Shown here piece after piece: positions 1 through 12,291 of a DNA stretch of 64,000 bases. Source of the DNA: Macrotrachela quadricornifera (Eukaryota; Rotifera; Eurotatoria; Philodinida; Philodinidae). The position numbers were made by a program, and so were the translations under genes. Positions within the stretch are counted from its first letter, which is position 1. Every line of letters starts with the position of its first letter. Where the stretch lies: positions 62,001-126,000 of the forward strand of contig JAJEKB010021763.1 in the NCBI GenBank assembly GCA_022393335.1, given 5' to 3'. Below the pieces are notes generated by a model, which had not been told where the DNA came from, did not search any database, and was given only the letters and a program-made list of their open reading frames with translations.

Positions 1-149
1 ACGGAGACATTGAAAAAAAGAAAAGGTTCATAGTTCTTTAACAAATATTAAGATGTTTTGATTTAATTTTTTTTTCTCTCAATAAATACTCATATAAAAT
101 ATATTATAACGATTATATTCATTTTAGCAAAAGAAAAGAAAATTTTTCT

Positions 150-1138
150 ATGGGTAATAAAATCGTTGTTAAAAGTGGAACATCAAAAGAACTTACTCCA
201 CATAGTCTGTTTTTAATTCATTTTATTTATTGATCTAATTAAATAATATTATATTTAGGTATTGCTTTGCTAAAAGCAAGTTCTAGACTTAGTGAAGAAG
301 GTGAGAGAAATTTTTAAAATAAATTTTATTAATTAGATTTTATTTTTTCGTTTTAGAAATTATTGATTTACATACTGTATGTAGAATTCGAATTTTTATT
401 TTTTATTTTTATTAAATTGTTTTTATTTTTTCAAGGCTTTCTGGAATGATTTTCCATCAGGTAGAATGGATAAAAAAGGTTTTATAAGATATTATGAAGA
501 AATAAAAGATGAAAATGATAAAACAAATGTTTTATGCGAGTATAAATTATTTATTAAAGAATTATATTTTTATTAATTCTTTTTTTTATTTAAATAAAGT
601 CATGTATTTGCCGTATTTGATAGAGATCATGATGGTACAATTGATTTTCATGAATTTTTATTAGCAGTTGCAGCTGGTACTCCAGGTGATTTAGATAGTC
701 ATCTTAAATATGTTTTTGAAATGTAATTATAAAAACAAAAATTTCGAAATATATTATATATTTTTCATATTATTATATATAGGTGTGATGTTTCTGGAGA
801 TGGAAATATGGATATACAAGAATTAGCTGCTTTTCTTAAAGCATCTGTATGACAAAATTTTTGCTTTAATTAAAAAATTTATTGTTTTTATTTTTTTTAT
901 ATATATTTAGTTAACTATAGCAGGTAAAATTGATAAAACAAATAATAATTATCCAAAAGAACTTGCTGCTGGAGTATTTAATACACTTGGTATAAGTGAA
1001 GGAAAAAAATTAAATAAAGAACAATTTATTAAAGGGTATAAATTAATTTCTATAGATTTATTTTTCTCTATTATTTATTAAATTTTAAGATGTAAAAATG
1101 ATCCAGATCTTCGAGAATTATTTGGTGGTGGACATTAA
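150..1138 (+). CDS. Neuronal calcium sensor-like EF-hand protein
   Basis: Eight exons can be joined by GT-AG splicing with consistent phase: 150-204, 259-300, 357-376, 436-538, 600-722, 783-846, 911-1035 and 1090-1138. The start MGNK fits an N-terminal glycine for myristoylation, usual in the NCS/recoverin family. The N-terminal third carries the family segment AFWNDFPSGRMDKKGF, close to the W-x-x-F-PSG motif of recoverin, NCS-1 and KChIP proteins. Two EF-hand loops look able to bind calcium: DRDHDGTIDFHE and DVSGDGNMDIQE. A further degenerate helix-loop-helix lies before the C-terminus, which ends DLRELFGGGH. The family acts as membrane-associated Ca2+ sensors that regulate channels, kinases and GPCR signalling. 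The product is about 190 residues, normal for the family. The exact subfamily cannot be decided from sequence alone; a calcineurin-B-like protein is the main alternative. Confidence 0.82.
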
Positions 1139-1497
1139 AACAAATATGTATTTTGTGTTAAAACATATTCTAATCTTGAATGTATTTTGTTTTATTATTT
1201 AAAAAGAAAATATTTGAATAAAAATTTTAATAATATATTTAAACCATTCATATTTTAGTTTTGTTTTCCTTTAATGCAAATAATAGAAAAAGAATATAAA
1301 ATTTATAATATATTTTTTTAATATAATCAATAATTAAAAAGATTCATTTATTTTGAAAAAATATTTTTATATAAAAATTTCATCTTGATAGAGGTCTCGT
1401 ATTTAATTGGTTGACATACTTTAATCGTTATGGTCGTCATGTCAGATTTTCCATTGGAAAAGTACTAAGAATTGTTTTTTTTTTCTATGTTTGAGTA
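1139..1497. other. Intergenic spacer
   Basis: AT-rich spacer between two + strand genes. It must hold the 3' untranslated region of the calcium-sensor gene and the promoter of the KCMF1-like gene. I see no repeat, RNA gene or conserved motif in it. Confidence 0.5.
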
Positions 1498-2809
1498 ATG
1501 TCAGCTCATGAAGGTGTCAGTTGTGATGCTTGTGGTAAGAGTAATTTTCGTTCGAAACGTTTTAAATGTTTAATTTGTTATGATTATGATCTTTGTTCAA
1601 CATGTTATGAACAAGGTGAAACATCAAGTCATCATACAAATGAACATCCTATGCAATGTAAAAAAAAAACAAACAAAATTTCTTTTTATTTTTTGTTTAT
1701 TCTTTTTTTCTTCTATTTCAGGTATATTAACACGTCAAGATTTTGATTTATATTATTATGGTGAACGATATACATCTGAACATGCTCAATCATTTACATG
1801 TCCATTTTGTGGTGAAATGGGTTTTTCACTTCCATTTACAAATGAAACATCACAAAATTTTGATCTTTTTCATCATCTTCAATTAAAACATGCTGATGAA
1901 CAACAATCAAATGAAGTTATTTGTCCAATTTGTGCAGCTATGACAAATGGTGAACCAAATTATGTTTCATCTGATCTTTTAGCACATATTGCTAATGATC
2001 ATCAATATCAACAAGTTCAAACACCATCAACAGCTGGTATTGGAACAAATCCATATGCAAGACAATCATCATCAAGTCGAGATTTTGATTTTAGCAATAG
2101 TACTAGTACAAGAGCTGGTTTTAGACGAGGACCAGTACGTACACCTAGTAGAAGAGGTGTATTAGGACGTGGTGGAGGTACTGTAAGTCAACATTTTGTT
2201 GTTGATACTTCAACATTAAGTGGTGGAAGTGATCCAATAGCTGATTTATTAACACAATTATCAACTGTAAGGCGTTTAGCAGCAGCAAATAATAATAATA
2301 GTTCATCATCAAATACAATTAATCTTCAAAGTTTAACTCGACAACAATATGAACGTGAACGTCTTCGTTCAACTGGACGTTCTCATCAACAACAACAACA
2401 ATCTCATCATTCCCAACAAGCATCATCATCATCAAATATTTTACCATCAATTGAAAATGATTTTTTTGATTCACTTTTTGCATCCGCTCTTTTTATTGAT
2501 CCATCATCAGCATCATCATCATCATCAACAAATAATACTCAACAAACATGGGCACAAATTGTTGCTCAACAACAACCAACACCTGAACAACAACAACAAC
2601 AACAATCATCATCATCATCATCAACAACAACAAAAACACCTATCATAGAACCTGATCCATCATTATTACGAAAATTATGTGATGAATCTCCTTCTTCGTC
2701 GATTCAATCAAATAATACTGTAGTACAACAACAAAAGCGCAAAAATGATTTTGTGCATAGTTTACTTCTTGCTAGTTTTGTTTGTCCACTTAATGATAAC
2801 GATAAATAA
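1498..2809 (+). CDS. KCMF1: KCMF1-like E3 ubiquitin-protein ligase
   Basis: Two exons, 1498-1657 and 1722-2809, join in phase (C-I-L-T-R across the junction) over a 64-base intron. Residues 1-55 are a ZZ-type zinc finger beginning MSAHEGVSCDACGKSNFRSK, with the CLICYDYDLCSTCY core. This is followed by the DFDLYYYGE linker, the first C2H2-like unit (FTCPFCGEMGFS, then H-x4-H) and the second (EVICPICAA, then LLAHIANDHQ). The order and wording match animal KCMF1, a RING-less E3 that works with UBR4 in N-degron and lysosomal degradation. The segment SDPIADLLTQLSTVRR and the C-terminal FVHSLLLASFV also match the family. The C-terminal half is low-complexity, rich in Gln and Ser (CAA and TCA triplet runs between 2385 and 2640). 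The downstream gene starts about 200 bases later on the same strand. Confidence 0.93.
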
Positions 2810-3005
2810 TATTAATATGATAGTTATTCATGCATATCAATTATTTTTCTTTTTATTTAACTTTTTCAACATATAATCATTTGTTTTGATTTCCATTTCA
2901 GATGTAACATTCCTCTTTTCCTTGTTTTTTTTTGTGCTCGGTTTATATTATTTCTTCTCCTAACTAAAAAAAACACCAAGTTTATGTAATTGTATATACG
3001 AAAAT

Positions 3006-5462
3006 ATGGATAAATATCGTTTTGGAACAACAACAACCGTCCTTAATCTTGTTCTTGGACTTCTTACTATTGCTGATTATAGTTATACGGCAAGTGTTAA
3101 AAATAAAGATGATCTATTCAGTATAAATATAACAATGCCAAATTTTAATACAACACAGGTTTAGTATAATAAATAATGAAAAAAAAAAAAAAACATTTTT
3201 TTTCATAATATTTTCTTTAGGAAGATCAATATACTTTTCTTCAATATGAATTACCGGATGAAGAATTAGCTATTGGTAAGTTAAAATAATATAATATAAT
3301 AAATTATTACATATATTTATATATAATTTAGTTGGATATTCACCATTAATTAATATGAATGCTGCTCATCATATGCTAACATTTGCTTGTGCTAATCCGG
3401 GTTCTAATAAATTAGTTTGGTTAGTTTTATATTTTTGAAAATTAATAATAAAATATGTCTGTAGGACTTCGGGTCAAGCATGTAATGGTAATGATCAATT
3501 GATTATCCATGGATGGGCTCGAAATGCTCCATCAATGACATTACCTGATGGTTTGTTGATTTTAAAATTAAAGTAAATCTTTTTAAAAAACAATATATTA
3601 TTTAGATGTTGGATTTCCGGTTGGTCGTAATACGCCATACAAATATATTATTGTTAATATACATTATCTATCAACTACTATTAATGATAGATCAGGAAAT
3701 CAATTAATTATGAGTCGAAAACCGTATATAGAAATTTATTGTTTTTTTTTTTTAGAATTTTATATCAAATTCTATTTTATTTTAGACGAAAATATCAAGC
3801 AGGTGTTATGTTAGCTGGTACAAGTCAGATTTATTTAAAACCAAAAGCACATTGTAAAATAATAAATAATAAAGAAATAATATAATAATTTATTCTTATT
3901 TCTTTTTTAGCTATTCGAACTCCATTTTCATGTCGTTATAATGGACCATCAATTTCAATATTTGCTGCTCGTGTTCATGCACATCAATGGGGTTTGAATT
4001 TTTATTATACTTTTTTCAATGAAAATATTTGTTATTTTATTTTTAGCTCGAGTTAATTCATTATATCGTGTACGTGATGGAATAGTTACACAAATAGTTA
4101 AAGGTGATCCACAATGGCCACAATCATTTTATCCACTTTCAACACCTATTGAAATTCAAAATGATGATTATCTTATTGGACAATGTGTTTATGATAATGA
4201 TGATGATCAAGTTGTTCGAGTCGGGTAAATTAAACTTTTTTTATTTTTTTAAGAAAAAGAAAGGAAATAAATTAAAAAATTTTCTTAGATCAACACATAA
4301 AGATGAAATGTGTAATGTATATGCAATGTATTCATTTGAACCAGCAAAAACAGCAAGTGGAAAACAAAAAACAGGTGTAGCTCCAATTCGATCATGTTGG
4401 GATAATGAATTTAATTCATTAATAAAGTAAGAATTAAAATATTTACGATTTATTAATAGGATACTTTAAACAATTAGATTATTCATTATTGTAATATGAA
4501 ATGTATCTAATAAAATAGCTGTTAGTTCTATTCTTATGAGATTAGAATATGAATTACAATGACGTCATTTATATGATAAATAAAATAATTTATTAACATA
4601 TGTTTTAGTTTATCAATTATTATCTACTATTAATATGTGTCAATGATAAAAATTATTAATTGTAATATGATATAATAAGTATAAAACAAAAACAAAAGAT
4701 AGTTATTTTATATTATGTCATGTTTCATGATTATATCTATCAGACAAATAGCAACTCGAATGGTCGAGTATTGGCTTAAAAAGAATTTACTCATAATCCA
4801 CAACTTTGTTTTCTTGATTATCTGCCCTCAGAAGTATAGTTATCATATCGTATAAGTCTTCTATTTCATAAGTATTTGTGAAGTCTGATAATCGATTGTT
4901 CATGTTCCGTTTTAAACGCCAATGATAAGTTTTCTCGTAAATTAGATTGTATTTACAGTTATCAGATTAATTTTTCTCATAAAAATAAACAAATACTTTG
5001 TAAATAATTAAATTAATTTTATATTTATTTGTTTAGTCTTATTCCACCTGATAGTGAAGTTCCTCCACGTAAACCATCTGATATAGGTGATACAAGTAGT
5101 GGTCACCATACTCATGCTGAACATGCAATGAATCCATCAATAGGTAATTTATTATAAATTATATCTTGTTCTTTATAATTATTTAATTATAAGGTACTGG
5201 AAAACATTCATCATCATCATCATTAACATCAAATGATGATCCAGCTTATGAGGATTATATAGATGAAGTAGAAAATATGCGTCATAGAAATAAAGGTTCA
5301 AATCCATATGATATGAATAAAGTTTTATCTCATCTTGGTTTACCTGAATATGAATATGTTGACGCACAAAATTATGATTATTTATTACCAACACATTTAA
5401 CATATGGAAAAGATCAAACAGTTAAATTACATAATGCAAAATTAATGAGTTGTGAGATTTGA
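3006..5462 (+). CDS. PAM: Peptidylglycine alpha-hydroxylating monooxygenase (PHM half of PAM)
   Basis: Eleven exons: 3006-3158, 3221-3275, 3332-3419, 3465-3550, 3606-3723, 3786-3853, 3911-3991, 4047-4224, 4289-4426, 5037-5143 and 5194-5448 or -5462. PHM is the copper- and ascorbate-dependent enzyme that hydroxylates the glycine of peptide-Gly precursors in the secretory pathway. The N-terminus is hydrophobic (VLNLVLGLLTIADYS), consistent with a signal sequence. All copper ligands of PHM are recognisable: the His-His pair in AAHHMLTFAC, the His in VNIHY, the His-x-His in ARVHAHQW and the Met in DEMCNVYAMYSF. The catalytic core is followed by a linker of about 120 residues rich in His, Ser and acidic residues, longer than a stand-alone PHM needs. 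The 610-base intron at 4427-5036 shows nothing else. The reading frame stops at 5462 only if the exon is not spliced at 5448 into the PAL half. Confidence 0.88.
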
Positions 5463-5522
5463 TGTCGTATTCAGTTTTTGTTTGTTGCTTGCTTTGCTTG
5501 GTGTATATAAAAAAAAATTATT

Positions 5523-7454
5523 ATGAGAAAAACAAAAATATTAATATTTATTTTTATTTTAGCAAATTTATATACTTGTATTGATACATGGCCTGATGTT
5601 AAATCATTACCAAGTCAACTTGGTGAAATAGGTGGATTAGCATTAAATAAAGCTAATGATGAACTTATTGTATATCATCGTGGTTCACGAAAATGGGAAA
5701 ATAAGTAATATAAGAATTTGTTTTTATTTAATATTAGTTTTTCTTTTTGAAAGATATTTTGCTGGAAATTATCGTTTTCGTAATGAATTATATGGTCCTA
5801 TTGATGAAGATGTTCTTCTTCATATTGATACACGTACAGGACAAGGAAAATTTCGTTGGGGTGCAAAAATGTTTTATATGCCACATGGTTTAACAATTGA
5901 TCATGCTGGAAATTTTTGGTTAACTGATATAGCTATGCATCAAGTTTTTATGTTTAAACCAAGTGATTTAACACATCCAGCATTAACAGTTGGAGAAATG
6001 TTTCAACCAGGTTCAGGACCAACTCAACTTTGTCGACCAGCAGATATAGCTGTAATGAAAAATGGAGATTTTTTTGTTGCTGATGGGTAAAATTAATAGA
6101 AAATTTATTATATTTATTTTTTTTTTTTTTTTTTTTAAAGTTATTGTAACAGTCGAATTATTAAATTTAATCGTAAAGGAGAATATATTACTGAATGGGG
6201 TTCACCAATGAATGGAATGCGTGATAGTAAGTTTTCTTTTTCAATAACAACAAGCATTATAAGTGTTAATCTTTAAGTCAAATTATAAAACATTAATTCA
6301 TGTCTAGAGAGCATTGAATCCAAATCTTGTAATCGTTAAGTTAAATTAACAATTTTTCATCAAGATAATGAAATTTTTTTCTTCTTCTTTAATATCGAAA
6401 TAATGACTGAAAGAGTTTTTTTTCTGTAAAATTTAAATATAAAAATAATCTTAGATGATGGTTACCCATTACCTAATCAATGGAATATAGTTCATTCAAT
6501 TGCATTAAATGAAGATGCCCAATTATTATGTGGTGCCGATCGTGAAAATTATCGTATACAATGTTTTAATTCAAATACTGGTGAATTTCAACGACAAATT
6601 CGTGTTGAAATGAAAGATAATATTGGTCCTATTTATGCTATTGAATTTGCACCAAATACAAATGGTTTGTAAAGAAACAGAGAAAGAAAAAGAAAACAAT
6701 TTATTTTTATTTTATTTAGGTACAGTCTTATTTGCTGTCACAGGTGGTACAGAAACTGTAATAAAAAAAGTTTATATGATTGATGCACGAACTGGTGATA
6801 TTTTAACATCATTTGATTCAAATCCGGTAAATTTTAAAGATATAAAATTATGCTTCTTTATTTTTTTACTATTTTTCTTTTTATTAAAGCATTTAATTGC
6901 ACCACATGATATAGCTGTATCATCAAATGGTCGTGAAATTTATGTCGGTGAATTAGCTACATCATCTGCTAATGCTTTACATAAATTTGAATTATCAAAA
7001 CGTAAAGGTAAAATTATTATTTAAAATATTAATGGTTTTTTTTTTGTTGATTTATTGATTTATTTATTTAGATCTTCCATCGCAAACATTTAGTAAACGA
7101 ATTTATTTAAATGATAAAAATTTTCGTGTATCATTAATCATAATGGCATTTTTTGCTATTCCAGTATTTCTTGCCGTTATAATTGGATGTATTGTTCGAA
7201 TACGAAATATTCGTAAACTTCGTCGTTTAAATACATTTTTAAGTGATGTAAAAAATACAGGTACTGGTCCTGGTTCTGTTCTTGGTGATTGGATGAATAG
7301 ACGAAAAGGTTTTGAAAAATTAGATCAATATTCTGATGGAGAAAATGAACCATTAGATAATAATATGAATGATGATTTAAATGATGAAATTAAACCAACA
7401 ACATCATCATCAATTAATAATAATGTTGCATTTAAAATGGGTGCAAGTCTTTGA
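5523..7454 (+). CDS. PAM: Peptidyl-alpha-hydroxyglycine amidating lyase (PAL half of PAM), membrane-anchored
   Basis: Exons: 5523 (or 5563)-5704, 5754-6086, 6141-6226, 6455-6664, 6720-6826, 6890-7007 and 7072-7454. PAL cleaves peptidyl-hydroxyglycine to amidated peptide and glyoxylate, completing peptide amidation begun by PHM. The protein is a six-bladed NHL-type propeller. Visible motifs include GGLALNKANDELIVYHRG, MPHGLTIDHAGNFWLTDIA, RPADIAVMKNGDFFVADGYC and IAPHDIAVSSNGREIYVGE, with the metal- and zinc-binding His residues of the family. A helix (MAFFAIPVFLAVIIGCIV, within exon 7072-7454) and a basic then acidic cytosolic tail follow, as in bifunctional membrane PAM. Starting at 5523 gives a plausible signal peptide. 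However, the T-rich run ending in AG at 5562 could instead be a splice acceptor joining this half to PHM in phase. A (TAA)n run at about 7470-7498 lies in the presumed 3' untranslated region. Confidence 0.88.
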
Positions 7455-7469
7455 ATTAATCAAAAAAAT

Positions 7470-7498
7470 AACAATAATAATAATAATAATAATAATAA
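7470..7498. repeat. AAT/TAA microsatellite
   Basis: Short perfect trinucleotide run (ataataata...) just after the PAL stop codon, in the likely 3' untranslated region. Confidence 0.8.
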
Positions 7499-7685
7499 AA
7501 AAGACAACAGTTACATAAAAATGCTTTTGCTTTTTTTTTTCTTCTTTGTCTTTGTGCATTCAATTGAAATTAACAAAACAAAAAAAATCGATGTATTTTA
7601 TTTTTTGCCGAGTACATTAAATAAATAAATAAATCAATAAATAATCTCATTCATTTTCCAGATTAAAAAAAAGAAAAACAATCTA

Positions 7686-9684
7686 ATGTCATCAAAGAAT
7701 AAACGTTCAAGACAAGAACAACAATTAGATAATGATAATGAAGAAAAATTACAAACTGATCAAACATTAATAAATAAAGCAAAAAAAGTTAAATCATCAG
7801 ATAAACGTTTAATTGTTGTTCTTGAACAAGCAAATTTAGAAACAATTAAAATTGGTAAAGTTTATGAATTACTTAATTGTGATCGACATAAAAATCATCT
7901 TTTAAAATATAAACGTGATCCTAATTCAAATGCACGACCAGATATAACACATCAATGTTTATTAATGTTACTTGATTCACCACTTAATCGAGCTGGTTTA
8001 CTTCAAGTAAGATATTCACATAAAGTTACAATGAAGATTTTAGTTTATTTTGAAAAAAACAAGTACAATTATAAAATAAACGATCTTGTGGAGAGCTTTT
8101 CATGCTTAGAGCAAAGTAAGACAAGTACAACGTACATATATAGATATGATAGGATTTAAACTGAGATTATGTGCAATAATGAATCGCTCGTAATTCCAGT
8201 TTAAATGAGAACAGATATGATTTATATTAATAAGTAAAAATTGCTTAATATGCATGGGATTCAAATAGAACATTTGATACAATACTTTCATCTATTGAAA
8301 TAATGCAAATCGTTAGGAACTAGAAATAATAAAGTCAATTGATAAAAAAAGAAACAGGTAGATTTAAAGGATTAACCCTTTGAGTCAGAGCGTCGTGAAT
8401 TTGCGTCCTGGTAATTTGAAACTTGAATAACTTTAAAAACACGATCTGTTGATTATTTAACGGTATGAATTACATGAAAATTTGCGTTTAAGATATTTGT
8501 GTAGTTAAACTTATTTGCATCTGCTAATAATTTTTGATTGTTGTCTAATGCACTTAGGTAACCAGTATACGATTTAATGAGTTAAAACATGAGTTAGTTG
8601 AATTACATTTTTCGCGAAAGATCCTGATCGAAGAAATGATCAATTCCGATGAGAAAAAACCAAGAAGAAAATGTCATGTTTGGACTAATATTGTGAAGAG
8701 AGTCGTTTTAAAAAGAGATGCTTTATATGAACGTATTGGATGTGATGTAGGGCTATGTCTTATAAAATTGCTTTAAAGACTATTAAATCTGAAAAACTTT
8801 TGAATCGTGTATCTCGTAATAGTTTTTACAAAATAAACGTTAATTTAAAGTTACAAAAGGTTTTACCATATAAAAAAGAATCCCGAACTCAAAAGACTGA
8901 ATCTATTTTGCTAGTACAATGATTCAAGTTTTATTTTTCAGATCAATAAATCAGACGAAATCATATTATCAGATTTTTCAAAGATCTTAAGACATATTTA
9001 CATATAGTAAACTGATTATTTGATCTATTTTATTAACCAAAAACTGTCCGTTTAATCTTAATTATTTTTATGAAAAATGATAGATCTTTTGAGGTAATTT
9101 TTAAGAAATAAATTTTATTGAATTCACATTATTATCTAATAAGAAAAACTTTTAATAAGACTTGAAACCAAATAGACAGAAAAACAAGATGAAATATTTC
9201 TGATTAAAATTGACGTTTTTTTTTTGTTTATTTTGCTTAGGTTTATATTCATACGCATAAAGGAATTTTAATTGAAGTAAATCCTCAAACTCGTATTCCA
9301 CGAACATTTGATAGATTTGCTGGTTTAATGGTTCAACTTCTTCATAAATTATCAATTCGTTCACAAGATTCAGTTCAAGGTGGTATTAAATTACTTAAAG
9401 TTATCAAAAATCCTATAACTGATCATTTTCCTGTTGGTTGTAAAAAAATTTCTACATCATTTGGTGTTACACCAACACGTCTTGTTAATGTTCGTGATTA
9501 TGTACGTGATGAATGTGGTGAAATAGATCAACCAGTTGTTTTTGTTATTGGTGCTATGGCAAAAGGAAGTGTTAATGTTGATTACAATGAAGATACAGTA
9601 TCAATATCATCTTATCCATTATCAGCTGCATTAACTTGTGCAAAAGTTTGTGCTGCATATGAAGAAAAATGGGATGTTCTTTAG
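7686..9684 (+). CDS. EMG1: Ribosomal RNA small subunit methyltransferase NEP1 (EMG1)
   Basis: Two exons, 7686-8006 and 9241-9684, join in phase 0 (LLQ then VYIHTHKG) across a 1234-base intron. EMG1/NEP1 is the SPOUT-class enzyme that N1-methylates a pseudouridine in 18S rRNA and acts in the nucleolus in 40S subunit assembly. Motifs match the animal and yeast family closely: [87 protein letters not shown] and the C-terminal [17 protein letters not shown] that forms the S-adenosylmethionine pocket. The first 45 residues are a basic, low-complexity extension. The product is about 254 residues, normal length. The long intron is unusual beside its neighbours and is explained in part by a transposon relic at 8374-8905. 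Confidence 0.95.
8374..8905 (+). mobile_element. piggyBac-type transposon relic in the EMG1 intron
   Basis: The left end reads TTAACCCTTTGAGTCAGAGC, the classic piggyBac arrangement of a TTAA target followed by CCCTTTGA. About 210 bases further, on the same strand, roughly 8586-8761, one open frame carries [20 protein letters not shown] and then IGCDVGLCL. This resembles the C-terminal cysteine-rich domain of piggyBac transposases (C-x2-C, then C-x2-C-x-V-x-L-C), with one expected cysteine replaced by Trp. The right end near 8890-8905 (ACTCAAAAGACTGAA) looks like a decayed inverse of the left end without an intact TTAA. The rest of the transposase is missing, so this is an internally deleted, inactive copy. 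Confidence 0.65.
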
Positions 9685-11507
9685 ACATGTTGTTGTTTTT
9701 TCGTGTCTAATAAATATAGGATGATTTGTTTTTGTTTTTGACAAAAATCATCAAAAGATAAATATTTTCTTATTCATTTGATGATAGATGACCAGGTTAT
9801 TCTCGAATCTTTGACTAGAACACTCTGATTTTTAATCATTTTAACATCTGAGCAGCCTTTAACACACATACTATGCTTATCAATATAATACCTATTGATA
9901 TTTAATTATGCAAGTGAAAATGTTAGTAACATATATTAAAATCGATTAGAGTAGAATAGTTTTCATCAATTGTAACGGATTTATAATCATAATCGTCACT
10001 CCGATTCTTTCTGTTATATAATTATTTATATCTTATATATATTTAATATTTACTGTAAATACAAATAAAGATTCTCGACAATTAAAAGTAGCGTCATCTT
10101 AATTAATTAGTGAATTAATGAGCACTGTCTATCATAAAATTATCTCTGTTAATGGCTCAGAATAAATTGTGCTGTTGGTATTTTACAAAATTTTCCTCTA
10201 GTATTCACTTAATTTAAAACCTTTCTTATAATCAAAGAATTTAGTACGGTATGAATCACTGAAAAATGTTCAGTAGAGTCAATTCAACTAAAGCGAATGC
10301 AGATTAAGGATATCTACATTCCATCGCTTATATCTCAATTATTTTAAAAGCTAAAATTTTGATTTTATACCTCGAAAAACGAGAATTAAATTCTGCATTC
10401 ATTCATATAAAGATATCAGTTCTAATTTCTCTAATAATCAAGTAATTAGTAGTATAAAATGATATATCTCAACTAGGGGTCGCAGTGGTCCTGATTTCCT
10501 GACTTTTTAAAATCGCCCTGATACGTCCTGGTTTTGGTCTTTTTGATTACTGAAAACTACAAATCAACGGTTGCTATCATTCTTGAGATGTACGTCTTAC
10601 ACTAGTTTTGCAACAATTCGGGCATCGGCAATAGATATGAAATACTTCAAGCTTAATAAATTGAGATTAGTGAAGTATCCATTGGAGCTGAGAAGGCTAT
10701 GAAACAATATGTTTCTTAGTTCTAAATGAAACAGAAGGATTTGATCATAAGTTTCATTTGAACCAGACGAAAGTTAATTGAGCAGATCCATTTTATCAAA
10801 CTGAAGTGGAACTACCATGTAACTATTGATTGGTCATAATAGTTATTCGGTTAAGATTTAATTCTCAATCGGTTCTATAGAAATCAGGTATTCCAGTATG
10901 ATGATATCAAGTCTACAAAATGCACATCTATTGATATCTAGTAAAAGAAAAAAAATGAGATTTATTTTTCAAATAAAAGAAAATTTTTTTAAATCTTCGA
11001 ATAAAACATAAGATAAATTCGTATGTTATGATTTCTTTAACATTTTAATTTAATTTTAAATACAAGAAATTTTCACGATTTTCAAATATTAGTCAATTAA
11101 AACGGTTCTAGCAATATTTTTGATTAAAAAAAAATAATTAAGATAAATCCACATAATTATGAAGTAAGTAAGCTTATGCCTTCTATTAGATGTGTAACAA
11201 AAAAAGATAGACTAAACATGATATTTGTGATTGGTTATTTTTTCTTGGCAATATTAATGTGTTAATGAATTCATTTATTTACTCAAATCAATTTTCTTCA
11301 TATAAATAGTTAATATATTGGCTTTTTTCTTTTCAAATAGATCTTCTTGTCCATTCAATTGAATTGGTAATGAATAAATCACTCAATAAAAAAGAAAAAA
11401 ATCTTTCATTATCATAAGCTACAACAGAACTTGCTCATTAAAAACCTATGCTGGTAAATGTATTTGTTCATTTAATTTAGAATTTTCATTTACTTCAAAA
11501 ATATCCA
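9685..11507. other. Gene-poor intergenic stretch
   Basis: About 1.8 kb of AT-rich sequence. I see no protein family or RNA gene. The only unusual part is at about 10478-10555, which is richer in G and C than its surroundings (GGGGTCGCAGTGGTCCTG...) and may be the edge of an old repeat. Confidence 0.4.
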
Positions 11508-12291
11508 ATGTTCAAACAACAAAATTATCAATTAATAATTCTCCATCATTATCTATTGTTGCCCGATATACAAGTAAAAATGAAGGCACAGACAAATAAT
11601 TTTCAGCAAATCGAAAATTTTCTATCTGCAGAAGTAGTTGAACTTCGTGATGATGAAAATAAAAGTTCGTTTTTAATTTTTTTATATTTTGGAATTGAAT
11701 TTATTGCAGAGATGAGCAAGTCATTTTTTCAAGTTATTTTGAAAAACTTCTCTAACTTTTCCTCACTATTGAATATGGCTTCAAATTAAAACCAATCAAA
11801 TTGAGAAATACCTGGGCACAAAACGACATATTATGGTTATAGTTTATCGCCAACAGAGCTGCTGCTATACCTTCCAAAATATGGTGACTTGGCGAAAATA
11901 ATTTGATTCAACCCGATCAAGTCATTTTCGTCAAGTTAGGATATTTTGGAAGATATAATAGCAGCTCTGTTGGCGATAGACTGTAACCGTAATATGTCAT
12001 TTTGTGCCCAGGTATTTCTCAATTTGATTAGCTTTAATTTGAAGCAATATTCTATAGTGAAGAAAAGTTAGAGAAGTTTTTCAAAATAACTTGTCCATCT
12101 CTGATTTATTGAACATTCGTGAAAGATTAATGCGATGGAACAACAAACTTGGTGATTCAACAATAAAAAATGAAGAAAAAAAAAATTTTATTAACAAGCT
12201 TTTTACAATAGAACCAATCAATATTGTTCTTGTAACGATACTAATGCGAGAAAATCAACAATTTGTCAATGATTTAGGTAAAAAATGTTAA
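11508..12291 (+). pseudogene. Unrecognised coding remnant split by a hAT-type insertion
   Basis: Open frames flank the foldback element at 11707-12103. The left one (from 11508, or from the Met at 11580) includes NNFQQIENFLSAEVVELRDD. The right one includes IRERLMRWNNKLGDSTIKNE and ends FVNDLGKKC at 12291. The composition is protein-like (Lys, Asn and Glu rich), but I do not recognise the family. Removing the element and one copy of its target duplication does not leave the two frames continuous, so either an intron or a frameshift also lies here. A second open frame at about 11393-11599, with several cysteines, overlaps the left part. The call as a broken gene is tentative. Confidence 0.3.
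11707..12103. mobile_element. hAT-type foldback MITE with 8-bp target duplication
   Basis: The element starts CAGAGATGAGCAAG and ends CTTGTCCATCTCTG. It is flanked on both sides by the same 8 bases, ATTTATTG (11699-11706 and 12104-12111). A CAGAGATG-type end and an 8-bp duplication are diagnostic of the hAT superfamily. The two halves are inverted copies of one another almost to the centre (for example CTGGGCACAAAACGACATAT against its complement near 12000), so the transcript would fold into a long hairpin. It is 397 bases long with no transposase. The exact duplication suggests a fairly recent insertion. Confidence 0.9.

Noticed and set aside
2349..2648. Asn/His-rich ORF inside the KCMF1-like gene
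   Set aside because: A frame shadow of the CAA and TCA triplet runs that encode the Gln/Ser-rich tail.
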